A DNA stretch of 64,000 nt from Phycicoccus jejuensis (GTDB lineage: Bacteria > Actinomycetota > Actinomycetes > Actinomycetales > Dermatophilaceae). Location of the stretch: the NCBI RefSeq assembly GCF_000720925.1, contig NZ_JOEE01000002.1, positions 186,001-250,000 of the forward strand. Direction: 5' to 3'. This document shows, one piece after another, positions 15,389 to 24,061 of this stretch (its first letter is position 1; the number at the start of each line of letters is the position of its first letter). The notes beneath the pieces are model-generated. The model made no database searches, was not told the DNA's origin, and saw only the letters and a list, made by a program, of their open reading frames with translations. The position numbers were made by a program, and so were the translations under genes.

Positions 15389-16873
15389 TCAGCCCCAGAC
15401 CAGCCCGCGGGCGGGGTCGGCGAGGAGGGCCGCGACGTCGGCGAGGAAGCGCGACCCGAGCTCGCCGTCGACGAGGCGGTGGTCGAACGAGAGCGCCAGG
15501 GTCGTGACCCACCGCGGCTCGATGCGCTCGTCGGCCCCGGTGCCGACGACCCACGGCCGGCGGGTGACCGAGCCGAACGCGAGGATGGCCGACTCGCCGG
15601 GGTTGAGGATCGGCGTGCCCGCGTCGACGCCGAACACCCCGACGTTGGTGATCGTCAGCGTGCCGCCGGACATGTCGGCCGGCTGGGTGCGCCCCTCGCG
15701 GGCGGTCGCGGTCAGGCCGGCGATCGCGTCGGCGAGCTCGCGCATCGTCATCCGGTCGGCGTCCTTGATGTTGGGGACGACGAGGCCGCGCGGCGTCGCG
15801 GCCGCGATGCCGAGGTTGACGTAGTGCTTGAGGACGATCTCCTGGGCGGCCTCGTCCCAGCTCGCGTTGATCTCGGGGTTGCGACGCACCGCCACGCACA
15901 TCGCCTTGGCCAGCACGAGGAGCGGCGTGACCTTGACGTCACGGAACTCCTTGTCGCGCTTGAGGTTCTCGACGAGCTCCATCGTCGCGGTGACGTCGAC
16001 GGTGACCCACTCGGTGACGTGGGGGGCCGTGAACGCGGAGCCCACCATCGCCTGCGCCGTCATCTTGCGGACGCCCTTGACCGGGACACGGGTCTCGCGG
16101 GTTCCCGTCTCTGCTCCGCGGTCGGGGGCCGCCGCAGGGGGCTGCGAGGCACCGGAGGCCGCGGCCTCGACGTCGGCGCGGGTGACGACGCCGCCGTCAC
16201 CGGTGGGCGTCACGGAGCCGAGGTCGACGCCGAGGTCCTTGGCCAATTTGCGCACCGGCGGCTTGGCCAGCGCGCGGGCGCCCGTCGCCGCCTGCGACCG
16301 TACAGAAGTCGACACATTCGACGATTCCTGCACGCCTGAAGCGTCCGGCCGGGCGTCCGACCGTACAGAAGTCGACACATTCGTCGATTGCTGCACGGGC
16401 GCGGGGGACGGCGACGTGCCCGGGGCCGGGTTCGCGGCGCCCTTGCGGGGACGGCGGACGGCCTCGGTCTGCTTGACGCCGTAGCCGACGAGGACGGCGG
16501 TGCGGCCGGTCGAGGTCGTGCCCCCAATGAGCCCCTCGCCGATCTCCTCGCCGTCCGAGGCAGGAGCTGCCGGAGCCGCCGGCTCCTGCGCCGCGGCGGG
16601 CGCCGGAGCGGCAGGAGCGGACGCGCCGCCCACGCCGTCGTCGACGGTGATGATCGGCGTGCCGACCTCGACGGTGTCGCCCTCGGCGACGTGCAGCGCT
16701 GACACGGTGCCGGCGAACGGCACGGGCAGCTCGACGAGCGACTTGGCCGTCTCGACCTCCACGACGACGTCGTTGACCTTGACGGTGTCACCGACGGCGA
16801 CGTGCCAGGTGACGATGTCGGCCTCGGTCAGACCCTCGCCCGGGTCGGGGAGCTTGAACTCACGAAGAGCCAT
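15389..16873 (-). CDS. Branched-chain 2-oxoacid dehydrogenase E2 (lipoamide acyltransferase) with repeat-derived linker insertions
   Basis: A 494-residue E2 core subunit. One lipoyl domain (1-78) has the lipoylated Lys44 in VETAKSLVELP. An Ala/Pro linker follows, then a peripheral-subunit-binding domain (about 200-237, PPVRKLAKDLGVDL). The catalytic domain (about 265-494) has the active-site His in SFDHRLVDGELG. It transfers acyl groups to CoA. The linker holds two nearly identical peptides (residues about 159-172 and 180-193, NVSTSVRS core) encoded by palindromic repeat F. The gene follows E1 beta by 15 bp and is followed directly by an unknown gene. No E3 gene is present. Confidence 0.95.
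   Translation of the reverse strand: MALREFKLPDPGEGLTEADIVTWHVAVGDTVKVNDVVVEVETAKSLVELPVPFAGTVSALHVAEGDTVEVGTPIITVDDGVGGASAPAAPAPAAAQEPAAPAAPASDGEEIGEGLIGGTTSTGRTAVLVGYGVKQTEAVRRPRKGAANPAPGTSPSPAPVQQSTNVSTSVRSDARPDASGVQESSNVSTSVRSQAATGARALAKPPVRKLAKDLGVDLGSVTPTGDGGVVTRADVEAAASGASQPPAAAPDRGAETGTRETRVPVKGVRKMTAQAMVGSAFTAPHVTEWVTVDVTATMELVENLKRDKEFRDVKVTPLLVLAKAMCVAVRRNPEINASWDEAAQEIVLKHYVNLGIAAATPRGLVVPNIKDADRMTMRELADAIAGLTATAREGRTQPADMSGGTLTITNVGVFGVDAGTPILNPGESAILAFGSVTRRPWVVGTGADERIEPRWVTTLALSFDHRLVDGELGSRFLADVAALLADPARGLVWG
16296..16397. repeat. Palindromic repeat family F, two in-frame copies inside the E2 gene
   Basis: Two 39-bp copies (16296-16334 and 16359-16397), identical at 37 of 39 positions, separated by 24 bp. 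They contain the core CGACACATTCG and end CTGCACG. They are clearly less GC-rich than the flanking linker DNA and resemble the intergenic palindrome at 2809-2842. On the coding strand they read VQQSTNVSTSVRS and VQESSNVSTSVRS without disturbing the frame. Confidence 0.85.
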
Positions 16874-16888
16874 CTGCGGCAGCGCCTT

Positions 16889-17860
16889 TCAGTACGCGAG
16901 CGAACGGTCGACGGCGTCGAGGACCCGGTCGAGGTCGGGGAGGAACTCCTCCTCCAGACGGCTCGGCGGGTAGGGGACGTTGTAGCCGCCGACACGCAGC
17001 ACGGGCGCCTCGAGCTCGTAGAACGCGCGCTCGGTGACCATCGCCGAGATCTCCGCGCCGATGCCGAGGAAGGTCGAGGCCTCGTGGACGACGACGACCC
17101 GGCCGGTCTTGCGCGCCGACGCGAGGATGGCCCCCTCGTCGAGCGGCGAGAGCGAGCGCAGGTCGACGACCTCGAGCGAGCGACCCTCCTCCTGCGCCGC
17201 CTGCGCGGCCTGGAGGCAGGTCTTGACCATCGGGCCGTAGGCCAGCAGCGTGAGGTCGGTGCCCTCGCGCAGGACGCGGGCCGAGCCGAGCGCGCCGTCC
17301 GGGCCGTCGCCGACCTCGCCCTTGTCCCAGTAGCGCCGCTTGGGCTCGTAGAACACGACGGGGTCGTCGGACTCGATCGCCTGCTGGATCATCCAGTGCG
17401 CGTCGTGCGGGTTGCTGCACGCGACGACCCGCAGGCCGGCCGTGTGCGCGAAGTAGGTCTCGTTCGACTCGCTGTGGTGCTCGACCGCGCCGATGCCACC
17501 GCCGAACGGGATGCGGATGACGAGCGGCATCTTCACGTAGCCGAGCGAGCGGGCGTGCAGCTTGGCGACCTGGCTGACGATGTGGTCGAAGGCCGGGTAG
17601 ACGAAGCCGTCGAACTGGATCTCGACGACCGGGCGGTACCCGCGCAGGGCCATCCCGATCGCGGTGCCCATGATGCCGGCCTCGGCGAGCGGCGTGTCGA
17701 TGACGCGGTCCTCGCCGAAGTCCTTCTGGAGGCCCTCGGTGACGCGGAAGACGCCACCGAGCTTGCCGATGTCCTCGCCCATGAGGACGACCTTGGGGTC
17801 CTTCTCCATGGCGGCCCGCAGGCCCGAGGTGATGCCCTTGGCGATCGTCGTGGTGCTCAT
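16889..17860 (-). CDS. 2-oxoacid dehydrogenase E1 component, beta subunit
   Basis: A 323-residue E1 beta subunit (transketolase-like pyrimidine-binding plus C-terminal domains). MGEDIGKLGGVFRVTEGL, DTPLAEAGIMGTAIGMAL (with the TPP-activating Glu), GGGIGAVEHHSES and VVDLRSLSPLDEGAI are characteristic of branched-chain 2-oxoacid dehydrogenases. With E1 alpha it decarboxylates branched-chain 2-oxoacids and acylates the E2 lipoyl group. The ATG at 17860 overlaps the E1 alpha stop (ATGA), ensuring equal synthesis of the two subunits. The stop is 15 bp ahead of the E2 start. Confidence 0.95.
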   Translation of the reverse strand: MSTTTIAKGITSGLRAAMEKDPKVVLMGEDIGKLGGVFRVTEGLQKDFGEDRVIDTPLAEAGIMGTAIGMALRGYRPVVEIQFDGFVYPAFDHIVSQVAKLHARSLGYVKMPLVIRIPFGGGIGAVEHHSESNETYFAHTAGLRVVACSNPHDAHWMIQQAIESDDPVVFYEPKRRYWDKGEVGDGPDGALGSARVLREGTDLTLLAYGPMVKTCLQAAQAAQEEGRSLEVVDLRSLSPLDEGAILASARKTGRVVVVHEASTFLGIGAEISAMVTERAFYELEAPVLRVGGYNVPYPPSRLEEEFLPDLDRVLDAVDRSLAY

Positions 17861-19056
17861 CGGGCCCCCTCCTCCTCGAAGGACGCGTGGTAGCCGGCGA
17901 ACCACTCCTTCTCGCGCGCGGTGACCGGGTGCTCGGTCGCGTAGACGTGGTCGAACATCTCGGAGGGCTGCGGGTCGGGCATCGCGAGGCAGCGCTCACG
18001 GACCGAGGTGCCGAGCTCGTCGGCCTCGGCGTCGACGGCGTCGAAGAAGTCGGCGTCGCCCTTGCCGGTGGTCGTCAGCCAGCGCTTGTAGCGCTCGATG
18101 GGGTCGCGGTGCTTCCACACCTCGACCTCGGCCGAGACGCGGTACTTCGTCGGGTCGTCAGAGGTCGTGTGCGCGCCCATCCGGTAGGTGAAGGCCTCGA
18201 CGAAGGTCGGGCCCTGGCCGGAGCGGGCGGCGTCGAGCGCCTGCTTGGTGACCGCCCAGACCGCGAGGACGTCGTTGCCGTCGACGCGGATGCCGGGGAA
18301 GCCGAAGCCCCGGGCCCGGTGCCACAGCGGCGCACGGGTCTGCTTCTCGTTGGGCTCGGAGATCGCCCACTGGTTGTTCTGGCAGAAGAAGACGACCGGG
18401 CTGTTGTTGACGCCGGCGAAGACGAGCGCCTCCGAGACGTCGCCCTGCGAGGTCGCGCCGTCACCGAAGTAGGCGATGACGGCGGTGTCGCGGCGCTCGT
18501 CACCGGTGCCGACGTCGCCGTCGCGCTGCACGCCCATCGCGTAGCCCGTCGCGTGGAGCGTCTGGGCGCCGATGATGATCGTGTAGAGGTGGAAGTTCTT
18601 CTCGTTGGGGTCCCAGCCACCGTGGTTGACGCCGCGGAACATCCCGAGGAGGTTGACCGGGTCGACGCCGCGGGTCCAGGCGACGCCGTGCTCGCGGTAG
18701 GTCGGGAAGGCGTAGTCCTGACGGCGCATCGCCCGGCCGGAGCCGACCTGGGCCGCCTCCTGGCCGAGCAGGCTGGCCCACAGGCCGAGCTCGCCCTGGC
18801 GCTGGAGCGCGGTGGCCTCGGCGTCGAAGCGGCGCACGAGGACGAGGTCGCGGTAGAGGCCGCGCAGGGCCTCGTCGGACAGCTCGTCGACGAGCGCGTC
18901 GAGCTCGGCGTTGGGGACCCGCTCGCCCTCCGGGCTGAGCAGCTGGACCATCTCGGGGCCCCCCTCGTGCGCCGGGCGCTCGGGGGCCTCCGCGGTGGTC
19001 ACGTGGTGGTCGACGCCGAAGGCGGTCTCGAGGGGGGCGACCTCGTTGTCGCTCAC
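17857..19056 (-). CDS. 2-oxoacid dehydrogenase E1 component, alpha subunit
   Basis: A 399-residue thiamine-diphosphate subunit. The TPP motif starts near residue 198 (GDGATSQGD) and ends near 226 (CQNNQWAIS). HTTSDDPTKYR is the conserved phosphorylation-loop region of BCKDH-type E1 alpha. The first 45 residues are an acidic extension not needed for the fold. The start is a GTG at 19056 with AAGGAG upstream. It is the first gene of an operon E1 alpha-E1 beta-E2-unknown. Products such as isobutyryl- and isovaleryl-CoA would feed amino acid breakdown and iso/anteiso fatty acid synthesis. Confidence 0.95.
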   Translation of the reverse strand: MSDNEVAPLETAFGVDHHVTTAEAPERPAHEGGPEMVQLLSPEGERVPNAELDALVDELSDEALRGLYRDLVLVRRFDAEATALQRQGELGLWASLLGQEAAQVGSGRAMRRQDYAFPTYREHGVAWTRGVDPVNLLGMFRGVNHGGWDPNEKNFHLYTIIIGAQTLHATGYAMGVQRDGDVGTGDERRDTAVIAYFGDGATSQGDVSEALVFAGVNNSPVVFFCQNNQWAISEPNEKQTRAPLWHRARGFGFPGIRVDGNDVLAVWAVTKQALDAARSGQGPTFVEAFTYRMGAHTTSDDPTKYRVSAEVEVWKHRDPIERYKRWLTTTGKGDADFFDAVDAEADELGTSVRERCLAMPDPQPSEMFDHVYATEHPVTAREKEWFAGYHASFEEEGAR

Positions 19057-19213
19057 TGGGCACTCCTTCTCGGGCCCCGGTGTGGGGGGCCGTTCTCGGG
19101 GGCGTCGCGACGTCGCTGCGGGGTGTGGCAGGGGTCACGGCCGGTGTCGGGGCCACCGTACCCTGACCGGTGCGGCGGTCCGACGCCGCGACGGGACCCA
19201 CGGGACGAGGACG

Positions 19214-21007
19214 ATGACCCTGCAGACGCGCGCACGGCCGGGTGACCGGCGCGGCCGGGCACTCCCGCTCGTGGCCCGCCTCGCGGCCACCGGCGCGCGC
19301 CTCCAGCGCTTCGAGCCGCCCCTCGGCGCGCCGTCGCGCATCACCGAGGCCCGCTTCTCCGGGCCGGGGCTGCTCCTCGGGGCGGTCTTCACCGCGGCTT
19401 CCCTCGCCCCCTCGCTGCTGCCGCGGCCCTCGGTGGTCCAGGGCGCCATCTCGGGGGTCAGCCTCTTCCTCGGCTACGCGGCGGGGACGGCCCTCTCGGC
19501 CCTGCGTGCCTACCTCGGCATCCCGCGGCTGCGTGGCCGCCTGCACGAGGCCGTCGTCGGGGCGGCCGCCGCGGTCGCGGTCGCCGCCCTCGTGCTCGCG
19601 GCGTGGAAGCAGGTCGGCTGGCAGAACGACATCCGGGTCCTCTACGGGATGCCGCCGATCGGGCCGGACGGCTGGCCGCTCGTCGCGGCGGTGACGGTCC
19701 TGGCGGCGGTCGGGCTCCTGCTCGTGACGCGCACCGTGGCCTGGGCCTTCCTCGCGGTGCGCCGCCGGCTGAACCGCCGGATGCCGCGACGTGTCTCGGC
19801 GCTGCTCGGCGGCACGCTCGTCGTCGTCGGTCTCTGGGCCGCCTTCACCGGGGTGCTGGTCAACGCCTTCTTCGCCGGCGCCAACGCCCTCTTCGCCCCG
19901 TCGGACCAGGTCGTCTCCAGCGGATCGCGCGCCCCGACGGCGCCGGTGCGCTCCGGCGGCCCGGGCTCGCTCGTCGACTTCGCCGACCTCGGCGCCGAGG
20001 GGCGCGGCTTCGTGTCCGGCGGGCCGAGCGTGGACGCCATCAACGCGGTGACCGGTGGCGGCGCCCGCCTGCCGGTGCGCGTCTACGTCGGGCTGCGCAG
20101 CGCCGAGACGGCCGAGGAGCGGGCGCAGCTCGTCCTGCGCGAGCTCCAGCGGACCGGCGCCTTCGGGCGCAAGGTGCTCGTCCTCGCGACGACGACCGGC
20201 ACCGGGTACCTCGACCGCAACGGCACCGACCCGCTCGAGTACCTGTGGAACGGCGACACCGCCATCGCCGGGGTGCAGTACTCGTACCTGCCGAGCTGGA
20301 TCTCGCTGCTCGCCGACCAGGACTCGGCGCGCGAGACCTCGCAGACGGTGTTCTCGGCCGTGCACCGCTACTGGTCGACGCTGCCCGAGGAGAGCCGACC
20401 CCGCCTCTACCTCTACGGCCTCTCGCTCGGCGCGTACGGGGTCGAGAGCATCCTCGGGTCCTTCAACCTCATCAACGAGCCGATCGACGGCGCGCTGCTC
20501 GTCGGGCCGCCGTTCGTCTCACCGGTGCACGCCCAGCTCGTCGCCGAACGGGATGCCGGCAGCCCCGCGTCGTTGCCCGTGTACGGCGGCGGGCGGACCG
20601 TGCGCTTCGCCTCGGAGACGCGGGACGTCGACCGGACACCGGGGCAGTGGGGGCCGACCCGCGTCGTCTACCTCCAGCACGCGTCCGACCCGGTCGTGTT
20701 CTTCAGCACCGACCTCGCGTTCACCCCGCCGGCGTGGCTGCGGGCCGACCAGCGGGGTCCGGACGTCTCACCACGGATGGGCTGGTTCCCGCTCGTGACG
20801 ATGGTGCAGGTGCTGCTCGACCTGCCCGGCGCCGGCAGCGTCCCGATGGGCTACGGGCACCTCTACTCGGCGCCGGCCAACCTGCGCGCCTGGGTGGCCA
20901 TCACGCGTCCGGAGGGCTGGGACGCCGCGGGCCTCGCCCGGCTCTCGGACGTCGTCGCGAAGCGCCCGCACCCCTACGGACGCGGCTCGGTCTCGTCGAC
21001 GAGCTGA
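19214..21007 (+). CDS. Membrane-anchored alpha/beta hydrolase (Abhydrolase_9 family)
   Basis: A 597-residue actinobacterial protein. The N-terminal part (about 40-220) has four or more membrane segments (Abhydrolase_9_N). The C-terminal part (about 260-590) is the Abhydrolase_9 domain with the nucleophile elbow GLSLGAYG; HASDPVVFF and GYGHLYS may supply the acid and His. Function is unknown; lipid or cell-wall ester hydrolysis is a reasonable guess. The ATG at 19214 follows GACGAGG. It is divergent from the BCKDH operon and converges on the small membrane protein gene, overlapping it by 34 bp. Confidence 0.85.
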   Translation: MTLQTRARPGDRRGRALPLVARLAATGARLQRFEPPLGAPSRITEARFSGPGLLLGAVFTAASLAPSLLPRPSVVQGAISGVSLFLGYAAGTALSALRAYLGIPRLRGRLHEAVVGAAAAVAVAALVLAAWKQVGWQNDIRVLYGMPPIGPDGWPLVAAVTVLAAVGLLLVTRTVAWAFLAVRRRLNRRMPRRVSALLGGTLVVVGLWAAFTGVLVNAFFAGANALFAPSDQVVSSGSRAPTAPVRSGGPGSLVDFADLGAEGRGFVSGGPSVDAINAVTGGGARLPVRVYVGLRSAETAEERAQLVLRELQRTGAFGRKVLVLATTTGTGYLDRNGTDPLEYLWNGDTAIAGVQYSYLPSWISLLADQDSARETSQTVFSAVHRYWSTLPEESRPRLYLYGLSLGAYGVESILGSFNLINEPIDGALLVGPPFVSPVHAQLVAERDAGSPASLPVYGGGRTVRFASETRDVDRTPGQWGPTRVVYLQHASDPVVFFSTDLAFTPPAWLRADQRGPDVSPRMGWFPLVTMVQVLLDLPGAGSVPMGYGHLYSAPANLRAWVAITRPEGWDAAGLARLSDVVAKRPHPYGRGSVSSTS

Positions 21008-21399
21008 GCGCGCCGGGCCCGCAGGGCCGCGACCACGGTGAGCAGAACCGCGACCGCCGCGATGACCAACCAGCCGGTGGTGTACGGGCGGTCGAGCAGG
21101 GTCGGGTTGTCGGGGCGCGCGCCGAAGCGGCCGAGCACCGGGACAGCGACGAGGGTGAGAGGCCCGAGGACGACGAGCAGCCCGACGAGCGGTGGGCGCA
21201 GCCACGGCGGGACGACGAGCGCGAGCAGCGCGCCGAGCCCGACGACGACCGGCGCGAGGACGGCGTCGTGGGCGAGGACGCCGCCGACGACCCACACGAG
21301 CACGTCGACGACCTGCGGGCCGAGGTCGGCGACGAGGAGCAGCCCCCACGCGAGCGCGGCCAGGCCGAGGGCACCGAGCGCGAGCCGGGCGGCCCTCAT
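20974..21399 (-). CDS. Small four-TM membrane protein, unknown
   Basis: A 141-residue protein with four predicted hydrophobic helices (for example LGALGLAALAWGLLLVADLG and WLVIAAVAVLLTVVAAL). No family is recognised. Its ATG overlaps the stop of the molybdopterin-oxidoreductase fusion gene (ATGA), so it is the last gene of that operon and may be a membrane partner of it. Its last 34 bp overlap the end of the convergent hydrolase gene. Confidence 0.7.
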   Translation of the reverse strand: MRAARLALGALGLAALAWGLLLVADLGPQVVDVLVWVVGGVLAHDAVLAPVVVGLGALLALVVPPWLRPPLVGLLVVLGPLTLVAVPVLGRFGARPDNPTLLDRPYTTGWLVIAAVAVLLTVVAALRARRAQLVDETEPRP

Positions 21400-22571
21400 G
21401 CCCGGACCACCTCGACCTCGCCGAGCCACTTGGTCTGGAGCACACCGGGCCTCGCCGAGGTGATGAGGCGGCAGGGGTACCCGTGGTCGGGGTCGAGCGG
21501 CTCGCCGGCGAGCGACAGCGCGAGCAGGGAGTCGGTGCGGGCCACCCAGGCGGACGGCAGCGTCGACTCGCGGTAGGCGCCGCGGGGCTGCATCGAGCGG
21601 ACCGTCACGTCGTCGGACGTCGTGCCGCCGACGAGCGCGACGACGTCGCGCACCGCCACGCCGCCCCACGTGCCGCTGGCGCTCCAGCCCTCGACGCACG
21701 CGATGGGGAGGACGACCGACCGCTGGGGCATCGCGAGGAGGTCGTCCCGCGACAGCTCGACCGTGCCCGACGGCCCGGTGACCTTGAGCCGCCACGCGGG
21801 GTCGACGGCGAGGTCGGCGACGAGCGCCCCGACGGCGCTGCGGTTGACCGGGATCCCTTGCGGGCCGGTGCCGGAGCGGACCGCGAGCAGCGCGACCCGG
21901 CGCAGCCCGGGCAGCTCGACGGCCGTGGTCGCGACGACCGCCACCGCGGAGGCCAGCCACGTCGTCCGCAGCAGCGAGCGACGCGACGGCGTTCCCGCCC
22001 GCGCCGACCGGGTCTCCGGCGGCGCACCGAAGGCCGCGCGCACCTGCGGCAGCTTGACCGCGACGTGGAGGATCACCGACCCGACGGCGACCCATCCGAT
22101 CGCGAAGTGGGAGCGGATGAAGTCGAAGCGCCACGGGTACCACTGCGCCGAGTTGGCCAGCCCGGTCGCGAGCTGGAAGACCGCCGACCCGACGAGGAGG
22201 AAGACCGAGACGCGTTCGAGCAGGTGCAGGACGAGCCGCCGCGGCGCGAGCGGCGGCCGCTCGAAGAAGCGGGGGAAGACCGACCACAGCTTGACGAGCA
22301 GCAGCGGGACCGCGGCCGTCCCCGCGGCGACGTGCAGGCCCTGGGTCACCTGGTAGAGGCGCGTCGGCCCGGTCGGCAGCGGGAAGGAGCCGGGGTGCTG
22401 GAGGGCGTGGCTGAACAGGCCGGTGAGGAAGCAGAGCACGAACGCCGGCCCGAGCCAGACGCCGATGCGGGCCGCCGTGCGCGGGCCGCGCAGGGTGTCG
22501 TCGAAGTCCTCCGGCCGGGGGATCCGGGCGTCGAGGCGCGCGGCGAGCCCGCGCAGCGCCCGCTCGCTCAT
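21396..22571 (-). CDS. Cytochrome b561-like domain fused to sulfite oxidase-type molybdopterin domain
   Basis: A 391-residue fusion. The N-terminal half (about 30-190) has four to five helices with His residues placed as in b-type cytochromes (LFSHALQHPG, LHVAAG, RSHFAIGWVAVGSVILHVAVKL). The C-terminal half (about 235-391) is a sulfite oxidase/YedY-type Moco domain, with the Mo-ligand Cys292 in IACVEGWSASG. YedY (MsrP) works with a separate heme subunit, YedZ; here both functions seem to be in one chain. Possible roles are methionine sulfoxide reduction or an unknown oxidoreduction outside the membrane. It is coupled to the DUF2064 gene upstream and the small membrane gene downstream. Confidence 0.85.
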   Translation of the reverse strand: MSERALRGLAARLDARIPRPEDFDDTLRGPRTAARIGVWLGPAFVLCFLTGLFSHALQHPGSFPLPTGPTRLYQVTQGLHVAAGTAAVPLLLVKLWSVFPRFFERPPLAPRRLVLHLLERVSVFLLVGSAVFQLATGLANSAQWYPWRFDFIRSHFAIGWVAVGSVILHVAVKLPQVRAAFGAPPETRSARAGTPSRRSLLRTTWLASAVAVVATTAVELPGLRRVALLAVRSGTGPQGIPVNRSAVGALVADLAVDPAWRLKVTGPSGTVELSRDDLLAMPQRSVVLPIACVEGWSASGTWGGVAVRDVVALVGGTTSDDVTVRSMQPRGAYRESTLPSAWVARTDSLLALSLAGEPLDPDHGYPCRLITSARPGVLQTKWLGEVEVVRA

Positions 22572-23269
22572 CGGCTCGCGCCCGTGCTGCCGCGGTCGGC
22601 CTCGGGCAGGAGCACGAGCGAGCGCCACCGCTCGGCGAACCGGGTGCCCGGCGCCTCGAGCGCGACGGCCTGCGCGTCCTCGACCTCGTCGACGTCGCGC
22701 AGGGCCGGCCCCTCGACCGGCGGATGGCCGGCCTCGGTGAGCGCCGCGGCCGTGAGGCGGCCGGTGTCGTCGCGGCTCATCGGCACCCCGGCGAGCACGC
22801 GCGCCTGGTGCGGGTGGGTCGTCACGAGCACCCACCAGCCGCCGTCGAGCGCGGGCCCGAGCACCGGCCGGTCGTGGTCGTGGGCGGCGTCCGCGACCGC
22901 GCGCAGCTGGTCGGGATGGGCCTGCGGGGTGTCCATCCCCACCTGGACGACCGGCCCGCCGGCGAGCCGGTGGGCCTGGCGGTGGCCGTCGACGAGGCGC
23001 TCGGCGAAGGTGACGCCACCCTGGGGCACGACGTGCCAGTCGGCGGCACTCCGGCGGATCGACTTCTCCCGCAGGGCCTGCGAGAGGTCGCCGGCGAGCG
23101 CGAGGACGCGGCGGCCGCGCGGCCAGACCTGCGCGGCGGCGTCGAGGGTGTCGAGGAGGGCCGCGGCGGCGAGGTCGGCCGCCGCCTCGTCTCCGACGCG
23201 GGCGGCGAGGCGGGTCTTGGCCTGGCCGGGCACGGGCGCCTTGGCCATGACGAGGATGCTGCCCCTCAC
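22568..23269 (-). CDS. DUF2064/TIGR04282-family glycosyltransferase-like protein
   Basis: A 233-residue protein of the GT-A-like DUF2064 family. It starts SILVMAKAPVPGQAKTRLA, the nucleotide-binding segment, and has VGMDTPQAHPDQL and GPALDGGWWVLV, both hallmarks of the family. Family members often sit beside GT2 enzymes, as here. The GTG start at 23269 overlaps the stop of the GT2 gene, and the stop overlaps the start of the molybdopterin fusion gene. It probably acts with the GT2 protein on an activated sugar; the product is unknown. Confidence 0.88.
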   Translation of the reverse strand: MRGSILVMAKAPVPGQAKTRLAARVGDEAAADLAAAALLDTLDAAAQVWPRGRRVLALAGDLSQALREKSIRRSAADWHVVPQGGVTFAERLVDGHRQAHRLAGGPVVQVGMDTPQAHPDQLRAVADAAHDHDRPVLGPALDGGWWVLVTTHPHQARVLAGVPMSRDDTGRLTAAALTEAGHPPVEGPALRDVDEVEDAQAVALEAPGTRFAERWRSLVLLPEADRGSTGASR

Positions 23270-23937
23270 CGGCCGGCCTCCGTCGCGAGGACGCGGGCGA
23301 AGTCGCGGCCCGCCCGCAGCGTGCCGCGGACCGAGCCCGACACCTTCGACCTGGTGCCGGCCGCCCGGGGCAGGTAGGTGATGTCGTGCTCGGTGATGGT
23401 CCAGCCGGCCCGCTGCGCCCGGACGAGCAGCTCGACGGGATAGCCGAAGCGGCGGTCCTGCACCCCGAGGTCGAGGAGGTCGGTGCGCCGGCAGACCCGC
23501 GCCGGCGCGATGTCGCGGACGGAGAGGCCGGTGCGCCGGCGCAGCCACGCGAGGACGACGGCGTTGCCGGTGCGGGCGTGCCACGGCCAGACGCCGCGCG
23601 CGCCCGGGCGGCGGCGGCCGACGGCCATCGTGGCCTCGCCGCGTCGGACCTCCTCCAGCAGCGGCACGAGCTCGGCGGGGTCCATCGACCCGTCGCCGTC
23701 GAGCACCGCGACGTACTCGGCGCTGGCCGCCTCGACGCCGGCGTGGACCGCCGCGCCGTAGCCCGGCCGGCTCTCCGCGACGACGGTGGCGCCGAGGCCG
23801 CGGGCGACCTCGGCGGTGCCGTCGCGGGAGCCGTTGTCGACGACGATGACCGCGAAGCCCTCGGGCACGCGCGCCATCACGCCGGGCAGGGCCGCCGCCT
23901 CGTCACGGCACGGCAGCACGAGGTCGCAGGTGGTCAC
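23266..23937 (-). CDS. GT2 family glycosyltransferase
   Basis: A 223-residue GT-A glycosyltransferase. The start DLVLPCRDEAAALPGVMARV, the VVDNGSRDGTAEVA strand and the catalytic metal-binding DGDGSMDP (DXD-like) are clear. The C-terminus lacks membrane helices, so it is soluble or peripheral. It resembles polyprenol-phosphate sugar synthases (DPM-like). It begins with a GTG at 23937 and heads an operon GT2-DUF2064-Moco fusion-membrane protein. The divergent gene at 24062 encodes a polytopic membrane protein that could use a lipid-linked sugar made here. Confidence 0.9.
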   Translation of the reverse strand: MTTCDLVLPCRDEAAALPGVMARVPEGFAVIVVDNGSRDGTAEVARGLGATVVAESRPGYGAAVHAGVEAASAEYVAVLDGDGSMDPAELVPLLEEVRRGEATMAVGRRRPGARGVWPWHARTGNAVVLAWLRRRTGLSVRDIAPARVCRRTDLLDLGVQDRRFGYPVELLVRAQRAGWTITEHDITYLPRAAGTRSKVSGSVRGTLRAGRDFARVLATEAGR

Positions 23938-24061
23938 GGCGCGAGCCTAGGTGGTCGCGGTCGCCCGGACGCGCCGAGCGCACGGCCTCCCTCGTGCGAC
24001 GTCGTAGGTGGGGTCGGTCGCGGAGGGCGGGCGGTCGAGGTGCGCAGGGCATGCTGGGGCC

